NCBI GenBank assembly: GCA_007258455.2
Contig: VDFB02047230.1
Coordinates: 157,054,635 to 157,118,634 of the forward strand
Origin: Sequoia sempervirens
Lineage: Eukaryota > Streptophyta > Pinopsida > Cupressales > Cupressaceae
Reading direction: 5' to 3'
DNA length: 64,000 bases
The notes below the pieces were generated by a model that did not search any database, was not told where the DNA came from, and was given only the letters and a program-made list of their open reading frames with translations. Shown one piece after another: positions 57,646 to 64,000 of the stretch. The position numbers were made by a program, and so were the translations under genes. The first letter of the stretch is position 1. The number at the start of each line of letters is the position of its first letter.

Positions 57646-58017
57646 TATTGGAAGATGTGTTCCCTTGGTTTCCTTGTGCTATGCAACACAACGATTAGGT
57701 TCATGACATGGCTTCATCGCCTCTCATGGATTTGTTAACTCTAGCAGTTGTGTCAGGCATTAATAGGTTGATCTTTGGTGCAATGAAAACCATCTGTGCA
57801 ATAATTGGTATCAGAGCCTAGGTCATGGGTTCAAACGCCTCACTTTTGTTGGGAGGATTGTTGCAAGGTGTGCATCCATGGTATCCTTGTGTTTTGTAGC
57901 ACAATGCTCGGGCTCGTGACATGGCTTAACTTCCTCCCATGGATTCATTAACTCAAGCGATTATGTTAGGAATTAACAGGTCAATATTTTGGTGCAACAA
58001 CATTTGTATATGTAACA
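57646..58017 (+). mobile_element. Element 4c: TRIM-like element nested in the Element 4 3' LTR
   Basis: 372 bp absent from the 5' LTR, where the empty site lies at 39843-39850. Terminal direct repeats are about 57646-57803 and 57847-58017, and TGGTATCAGAGC sits at 57806-57817 just inside the left repeat, the layout of terminal-repeat retrotransposons in miniature. No coding capacity. Flanks TATAC and CATAT are consistent with a decayed CATAT duplication. The terminal repeats differ at about a quarter of sites, more than the host LTRs do, which is odd. Confidence 0.65.
57806..57817 (+). promoter_or_regulatory. Primer-binding site of element 4c (tRNA-iMet type)
   Basis: TGGTATCAGAGC, followed by CTAGGTCATGGGTTCAAAC. 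Confidence 0.7.
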
Positions 58018-58375
58018 CATATGCCCCTAGGCATCCTAGTCCTCTTGTGCATACCCTAACCAAGTTTTTAGTTCTAGGAAACAGTCTCCTAGACTTTATA
58101 GATCTTCCTACAATTTATTGTTTCAGTCTATCATTTGTCAGAGTCTTGCATTTTTCATATTAGGTCATATAGTCTAATTAGGTTAATCATAACAAATCAT
58201 TTCCAGTCCATTTCTAAGACTCAAAAGGATCAGATCCAGTCCTGACTCGCCTTTATGGTTTAAATTCAATATATTTTCCTTGTTGATTTGTTTCCTAATG
58301 AAACCCTAGGAAAATGTGGAATTGACTTTAGGCTTTATACACTAAACTTAGGAATCTCTCTCTTTCTATGTTTCA

Positions 58376-58380
58376 TTTAG
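58376..58380. repeat. Target-site duplication TTTAG, right copy (Element 4)
   Basis: Identical to 38864-38868. Confidence 0.88.
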
Positions 58381-58826
58381 TTTGAGTTTTACCCATCATG
58401 CCCTCTTGTTAACAAATCACATAAGATGCTTATTTATTTAATGTTGTCAAGACCTAACCTAAAAGGAGCCTTGGAGTTGGTTTTCCTTAGGATATCTCAT
58501 ATTTTCAAGAGAAGTAGAGTGTATATCATTTTACTTATCTTAGTTTTTCTAAAATCGCCATCAATAGAATTGACACTAGAAAGAGGGATTTTAAAATCAA
58601 ACTAGACTTTTATAATCAAACATCGAGAGAGCCATATATAAGGGTGATTCAATATAAATATATTAAAAGGAATGGTCACCCACATATTGAGAAAAGTAAA
58701 CACAAAAATATGAGGAGTGATAAAGGAAAAGATACACAAATAAAGGCTTCACCCTCTTCACCTAGTATACAAGGCCAAATCTAGATTGTTTCTCCTACAA
58801 TTATTTTACCTATACTAGTACTAATT
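58381..58826 (+). other. Leader-like sequence before the decayed gag at 58827
   Basis: Includes GTTGTCAAGACCTAACC, shared in altered form with 36675 onward. Broken coding sense, no intact frame. Confidence 0.4.
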
Positions 58827-60100
58827 ATGGATTATTTTTCTATTGATAATAAATCACCCCTTTCTATTGGTGGTGATCTTCATGATATTTCAAATAACCT
58901 TGAGATTTATTTCCCTAAGTTTATCTATGAAGAGGGCAAGAAGGAAAATCATACCAAAAATTTCAAGGAAATTGCTAACAAAGTGCACATTGAACATCAA
59001 GATGCAATTTGTAGACTAATACCTTTTTCCTTGGGAGAGTTTGGTTATATTTGGTACTTGAGTCTACCTAACCATTCTATCATCACTTGGAAATAGTTAG
59101 AACATGATTTTTTAGATCAATTTAAGATATACATTGATCCTACCATATTGTACCACCAATTGTTTCCTTTCAATAGAGAACATAATGATCATTTGACTCT
59201 ATTTAATACTATGTTTCATAAATTATATAAAATATTGGTAGATCCATATTTAAATATTAAGGGTTTTTCTATTCAAACTTACCTTAGATCCTTGGATCCT
59301 TTAACTAGACTATTTTTTAGAAGAATTGAAGCAAATATAGGCACTCTATAATACATTTATATTAAATCAATTAGGTTACAACAAAAAATAAAACCCTATT
59401 AGTAGGCTAGTTGGATCCTTACCTTCTTTAGGATACCCAAGAATGTTGAATCAAACTCCAAAAATTAATCATGTCCTAGCTAGTTAGATGCCCTTTTTGA
59501 ACCCTATTTTGGGTGTTGATTCTCAAATTTAGAATTGGGTCTTCTATCCATATCCTCTAAATTAAATCTATCCTACTCCCATGCTAACGTATCCAAGAAA
59601 AGGATATAATGTCCCTAATACCCCAAATACATCCCATGTGTTGGGTGGTGCCTTTTTTGAACAACAAATAATCTCTAGAAAACCTATGGTCAATGTGCAA
59701 TAGCCTAGAATATCATCCAATCAAGATCATGCAACATATTTTAGTTAGAAACATTAAAAAATGCTCCTATACATGTGGCTAATTAAATTACCCATATTAA
59801 GGTTAACCAGGTTCCTAGCAACCAAATTAGAACTAGAGCAATTTTCACTAAAATAATAATTGAGACTCGAATTACCAAAGAAAATGATTTAATTAGAAAA
59901 GACCCAATAAAATATAGAACACTAAGCCTAACAATGAAGGTGTTTCTAGCCCTTTAGATAATTCAACCTCCGCAAATATTGTTAACTTCACTAATACAAA
60001 TCCTTTGACTAACTAGTGTAGGTTTCATGATACATCTGATCATTCTAAAATGAATTGTTTAAAAATTAGATTTTTTTTAGGATTTGTTAGGCATATCAGT
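58827..60100 (+). pseudogene. gag remnant of a further Ty3-type element
   Basis: One frame from 58827 to 59351, interrupted by a single TAG at 59095-59097, encodes a Retrotrans_gag domain: DAICRLIPFSLGEFGYIWYL, LEHDFLDQFKIYIDP, NREHNDHLTLFNTMFHKLY, and the strongly conserved end LRSLDPLTRLFFRRIEANIG. Further on, near 60020, a knuckle-like CRFHDTSDHSKMNC is readable. Downstream the frame dissolves. It would have been a capsid protein. The element's own LTRs were not found. Confidence 0.75.
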
Positions 60101-61247
60101 AGATGGGTAGAAATAATGACAATGGATGCCATGAACACATGGGAAAAATCATGATGCTTGATTCATATTAATTATTAAGTGAAAAAGGTCAAAGTAAAAT
60201 AAAAAATAATGAGGAATTTTTGTTCCCATTTGAGAAAGAGAATGAACCAATTCAAGGATTTGAATATGTTCATGATTTTCAACAAAGTAGAAATAACCTC
60301 TACTTTTGGAGTAAGAATAAGGAGCTCCTTATTGGGCCACTTCCCCCTCATCATACTCCCACTATCCTAAGAAAAATGCAGATCATAATCCACCTGTACC
60401 TAAAGCATCTATGGAGAGAAATTTCAAGCCATCTCCTCCAATGGAGGGTAAGGCCATTATTTAAAATGAAGAAAATATAGCATTGTACAAGAATTGAAAA
60501 GAATAAAAGCTAATATCTCTATTTATGATGTGTTGAAAAGTTTCCCAAATCAAAGGAATATTTTATTATATCCTTAAAAGTAAGAAGCAAGAAAAGGTTG
60601 CTAATTCTAAGAATGATAAAGATAAGGCTACTAATTTTTTTATGCCTTACAATATTTTCCATAGGCAACACAAGAATTCCCCCTTTCTTGCTAAGTATCC
60701 AAATATTTGGTAAGAACTAGTAAAAAAAATTAGTTTATTTTCATGCCTCTTGTAATGTCATATCCTACTCTATTTGTTATTAATAGGAGATGGTACCTAC
60801 CCCAATTAATAGGGCACTTCTTTATTTGGATAAATCAAAAGTTAAATTTATAGGAGAGTTGAAAAACATACATATTTAATTAGCATCAAAGCCTACATTC
60901 AAGAACACATTGATATTAAAGTGGTCAACATTACTTAACTATACAGAATGTTTCTTAGAAAATAATGGAATGAATTTAAAATGTTTATTTTCTACAAAAT
61001 TATCACATTTGTGGTTACCTTGGAGAGGAAACAAAAAAATTAAGGTAGAAGTTGAGCATAAATTGAAACACATGATTATAGAGTATAATTATCCCAATGC
61101 ATTTACGTATTTATATGTTGATTTGGGGGTATACAAAATGAATGAAATATTGGTAACATTTCTTATCCTTGATATTACCTCTACCAGTGACGAAGTGGAA
61201 GAAAAGTAGTCTTGTATTAAATCTTCACCTATTTTTAATCTTGATAT
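60101..61247 (+). other. Decayed 3' part of the same remnant
   Basis: Short open pieces at 60220-60480 and 60910-61209 on the plus strand could be protease-region remains (position after the knuckle), but I cannot identify an active site. Cut by Element 5 at 61248. Confidence 0.4.
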
Positions 61248-61647
61248 TGTTGGTGTGAATAAGTCTTGTAACTAGTTAATTATTTACTAGGGACTTAGGG
61301 GAATTAGTTCACATGTTAAGTTTACTTAGGATAAAAGATTCTTTCTAGAAGTCTTAGTTGTCATATCTAGACAAGTCATCATCCTAGGTAGTTATGAGTT
61401 AGTTGTCTCATGTAATATGATTAAGACACTTGTCATGATCTTGTCTAATCCTATCTCTCAACCTTGCCTTTATAAGCAAGGAATCTCTAGCATATTTTGC
61501 ACAACATTGTATTGTAGTATTATTGCTTATTGTATCATATTGTAATTCTTTTTTGGTGGAATAGAATCCTCCATTGTTGCTTCTCTCTATTTCTTGTGGA
61601 GGTTATTTGGTGTTGTAGATTGAAGATCTTGGTTGCTCACTTCAACA
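61248..61647 (+). repeat. 5' LTR of Element 5
   Basis: Starts TGTTGGTGTG and ends TTCAACA, giving the TGTTG/CAACA inverted ends frequent in copia elements. TATA box TTTATAAG at 61469-61476. Confidence 0.85.
61469..61476 (+). promoter_or_regulatory. TATA box of Element 5 LTR
   Basis: TTTATAAG about 170 bp before the LTR end, flanked by a short CCTTGC/GCAAGG inverted repeat. Confidence 0.7.
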
Positions 61648-61658
61648 TGGTATCAGAG
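61648..61658 (+). promoter_or_regulatory. Primer-binding site of Element 5 (tRNA-iMet type)
   Basis: TGGTATCAGAG directly abuts the LTR. Confidence 0.9.
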
Positions 61659-62645
61659 ATTTGAATCTTGCAAGCCCCTTCCATATTTTTTTCATTAAAG
61701 AGTTTCTACCATCAAGTTTATATTGTGATTTGAGTTTCTTTTATGATCTTGCAAATTTCCCATATGATCTTCTCTTGCATTTCAATACGATCTTGAGAAT
61801 CAGAAAGGGTTTACAAATATTTTTTAATCCTATATTGCATGTATACTTTTTGGTGAGATCTAGTGATTGCAACACTTTTCGCTATAGTGGCAATATTTTT
61901 GGCTGTCCCATTGCATCTAGGAGGCTCAAGAAAGTTAGATTTGGCTTTTGTTTCACTCAATTTGGTCACCATTTGCAACTTTGGCAAACAAGGGTTTGAA
62001 GCTCAGATCTACGGACAAATTTTTATTGGAGAATTTTCAGCCCAAACGGACCTTTCCATTGCATTCAAAAGGCCCAAAAACCCATATTCTCATATAAAAT
62101 TTGTCTATTTTAGACGAATTTTATTTTTGGCAAATTTTTCTTTTGCCAAGGGGTCGTCACTGTAGGCCTAATTTCAGCTAGTTTTTCAAAAAATCATAAA
62201 TTTTTGCCACGGTGTCTGTTTTTCACAAACAAGATATCCTCAAAAAGCTGGTTCGATGAACTTCATAGTGGTGCAAGTTTTTTTTTCCAATTTTTCCATT
62301 TTATGCTAGTTTTTTCAGCCCAAAGGTACATGTGCATTTATTACTTGTATTTGGCATAACTTTTGCATACAAAGTTGAATTTTGACAAAAAAATTTTTGA
62401 AATTGATCAAAAAATTCCAAAGAATCTGTGCGTAACCTTATTTTTTCAATTTTGGCAAGCTATTTTTCTAAAAATTGTAAAAATAACCATGTGTTATAAA
62501 CGGTTGATTTGAGCTTGTCACTTGTACAAATTTCAAATTTTTTTCATTGTAATTTGCTGGGGGGGTTGAAAATTGAGTTTTAATACATTCTGGTGGGTGA
62601 AAGGAACAATTTAAGTACCACATTTTCTTCTTCCCTTTGGTGTTC
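61659..62645 (+). other. Leader of Element 5
   Basis: About 1 kb, T-rich, no supported frame. Open stretches at 61661-61999 and 61863-62165 overlap in different frames and match nothing. Confidence 0.55.
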
Positions 62646-63566
62646 ATGGCAGATCTAAGGAAAATTGAACCACTCACTCCACACAATTATCATACATGGA
62701 AGCTAAAAATGACTTAATTGTTACAATCTAAAGGTTTATGGCCAATGTTAGATGTAGAACAACCTGAGTTCACAAGGAATATGAAAAATTTATCCATAGA
62801 TGTAAAATGGATGAAGCAAAAGGGCTCATTGGCTTACATTTATCTAACAACTTGTTGTTTCATATTGCAAATTGTAAAACACTTAAGAATGTTTGGCATA
62901 AGCTTGAATAATTGTATGGTAAAACCAATTAGTTCTGAGTCTTGAAACTTCAAATAGATCTACAATCACTCTCTCCAGATGCATTTCCTTCAATTCAGGA
63001 CTTCCTTGCACAATTCAAGTTGATTTTGTCACAATTAAAAGGATGTGGGCATGATAAATCTAGTGATGAAGGTATCTTCTTGATTTTGTCCAAGTTAAGA
63101 GGCCCTTACCAAGCGCTTTCTTCTACTTTCTACTCAAACTATGGATGCCATGGGGAAAGATTATAAAATTCCTTCATTTGAGTTGTTTTACGAGCATCTT
63201 ACTAGGGAGGAGGCCAAGTTGATTTAGTTGGATGCACTACCTAGTTCTAAGAATCATGCTCTAATGGCTCAATCATCCAAGGGTAAAGGAAAGAATAAGA
63301 AGAATCCCAAGACATAATCATCTTCAAGTAGTGATACTCCCTCCAAAATGAAGCCAAAGAAAAATCAGAAGTCCACTCCATCTCCTTCTTCTATCTCTGG
63401 AGATTCTTCTTCCAAGTCCAAGAAAAAGAAACGAGATCCTTGTTCATTTTGTGGAAAAACTAGGCATAATGAGGCTCATTGTTTTAAGAGACTTGAGGCC
63501 TTGGAGGAAGCTATGAAGAAACACAAAATTTCAATGTCTAATCCCTCTTTCATGGGAAAAGGATAA
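62646..63566 (+). pseudogene. gag of Element 5
   Basis: Starts MADLRKIEPLTPHNYHTWKL at 62646, the usual opening of copia gag, and stops at codon 17 with TAA. The UBN2-type capsid continues through a frame change near 62935 (SLSPDAFPSIQDFLAQFKLI, ILSQLKGCGHDKSSDEGI), then another back to the first frame. A Ser/Lys-rich segment precedes a CCHC knuckle, CSFCGKTRHNEAHCFKRLEA (CX2CX4HX4C, intact). A stop at 63564-63566 separates it from the protease, which follows in the same frame. Confidence 0.85.
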
Positions 63567-64000
63567 GCTCTTTCAGCACAGAACATTCATTCATCTTTAG
63601 ATAGTTGGATTCTTGATTCAGGTGCTTCACATCACATGGCCAATTCACGTGTTCTTCTTGATTCCATTGTTCATACTTCTAATTCTCAGATTGTAGTTGG
63701 GAACTCTTCATAGATTCCAGTTTTGGGGTTAGGCTTCATTCAAATGCTAGATGGGTGCATTGAGGATGTGCTTCTTGTTCCTGATATTTCAATGAATCTA
63801 CTTTCCATATATCAAATTTGTCATTCTGGAGATGAGAAGTTAGTTGATTTTACTCCATAGAATGTGACCATTAGACAGTTGCAAGATCCTGAGAAGGTTG
63901 TTGCTACAGGGATAGTTGATCATGAGAACCATTTGTATCAGTTTGATGGCTTTGAGTCTTCACCAGGTTCATTTTTGTTGCTCATGTTGATTCAATGAGC
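63567..64000 (+). pseudogene. Protease and start of GAG-pre-integrase region, Element 5
   Basis: LDSWILDSGASHHMANSRVL contains the DSG active site typical of copia protease. Then VLLVPDISMNLLSIYQICHSG, two stops, and HENHLYQFDGFE, the start of the GAG-pre-integrase part. The window ends before the integrase zinc site. Confidence 0.85.

Larger units (their letters stand above)
38869..58375 (+). mobile_element. Element 4: old gag-PR LTR element, host of three later insertions
   Basis: LTRs at 38869-40205 and 52267-58375 (the latter interrupted twice), a perfect TTTAG duplication, a primer-binding site, decayed gag-PR and a polypurine tract define it. Removing 4a, 4b and 4c with their duplications leaves about 8.3 kb with no RT or integrase, so it was non-autonomous. 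The LTRs differ at more than one site in ten in the first 110 bp, making it the oldest intact structure in the window. Confidence 0.9.
52267..58375 (+). repeat. 3' LTR of Element 4, split by 4b and 4c
   Basis: 12 bp of LTR start (52267-52278), then 4b, then LTR from 56668 to 57645, then 4c, then LTR to 58375. Net length about 1,343 bp against 1,337 for the 5' copy. TATA box TATAAATA at 57007-57014. The end TATGTTTCA is followed by the TTTAG duplication. Confidence 0.88.
61248..64000 (+). mobile_element. Element 5: Ty1/copia retrotransposon, 5' part
   Basis: A 400-bp LTR, adjacent primer-binding site, about 1 kb leader, gag with CCHC knuckle, copia protease and the start of the GAG-pre-integrase region. 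The right edge of the window cuts it before the integrase core, RT and 3' LTR. The left flank base run is GATAT; the matching duplication would be outside the window. Confidence 0.9.

Noticed and set aside
57806..57840. Possible tRNA gene or SINE because of GGTATCAGAGC and a GGTTCAAAC box
   Set aside because: No cloverleaf can be drawn and the position just inside a terminal repeat fits a primer-binding site. A SINE origin is not fully excluded.

Overview
The window is plant nuclear DNA made almost entirely of LTR retrotransposons and their debris. I found no host protein-coding gene, tRNA, rRNA or CRISPR array that I can support. The size of the elements, the depth of nesting, the AT-rich background and the heavy decay suggest a large, slowly purged plant genome. 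A gymnosperm is my guess; nothing here names a species.

Layout, left to right. Element 1 (1-5342, minus) is a gag-protease (PR) element cut by the left edge. 5343-8956 is unassigned AT-rich DNA holding an array of GGGTTCG palindromes. Element 2 (8962-14127, minus) is a complete 5.2 kb element with 1,414-bp LTRs and TSD CAAAG; its only reading frame is a PR joined to a long charged tail. 14133-15650 is decayed DNA into which Element 3 inserted. Element 3 (15656-32778, plus) is a 17.1 kb Ty3 element of the Tat/Ogre type: gag, PR, G-patch, RT, RNase H, a second RNase H, integrase, and an antisense gene for a plant-mobile-domain protein. 32784-38863 is more decayed DNA with an LTR-like block. Element 4 (38869-58375, plus, TSD TTTAG) is an old gag-PR element that later received three insertions: 4a, a minus-strand chromovirus (43932-50334, TSD CAATA); 4b, a 4.4 kb solo LTR (52279-56662, TSD TCATA); and 4c, a 372-bp TRIM-like element (57646-58017). 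58381-61247 is a decayed gag remnant. Element 5 (61248-64000, plus) is the 5' part of a Ty1/copia element that runs off the right edge.

Relative ages from terminal repeats compared by eye: Element 4 is the oldest (LTRs differ at more than about 1 in 10 sites), 4a and Element 2 are somewhat younger, and Element 3 is the youngest (about 3-4 percent). Elements 1, 2 and 4 lack RT and integrase and would need enzymes supplied in trans. All coding regions carry stop codons. In the two places I checked codon by codon most stops are TAG, one C-to-T step from CAG, as expected where CHG cytosines are methylated.

Most notable are the architecture of Element 3 (matching 21-bp arrays in the leaders of two converging genes), the shared Asp-Pro-Met protease motif of Elements 1 and 4, and the PR-only Element 2.
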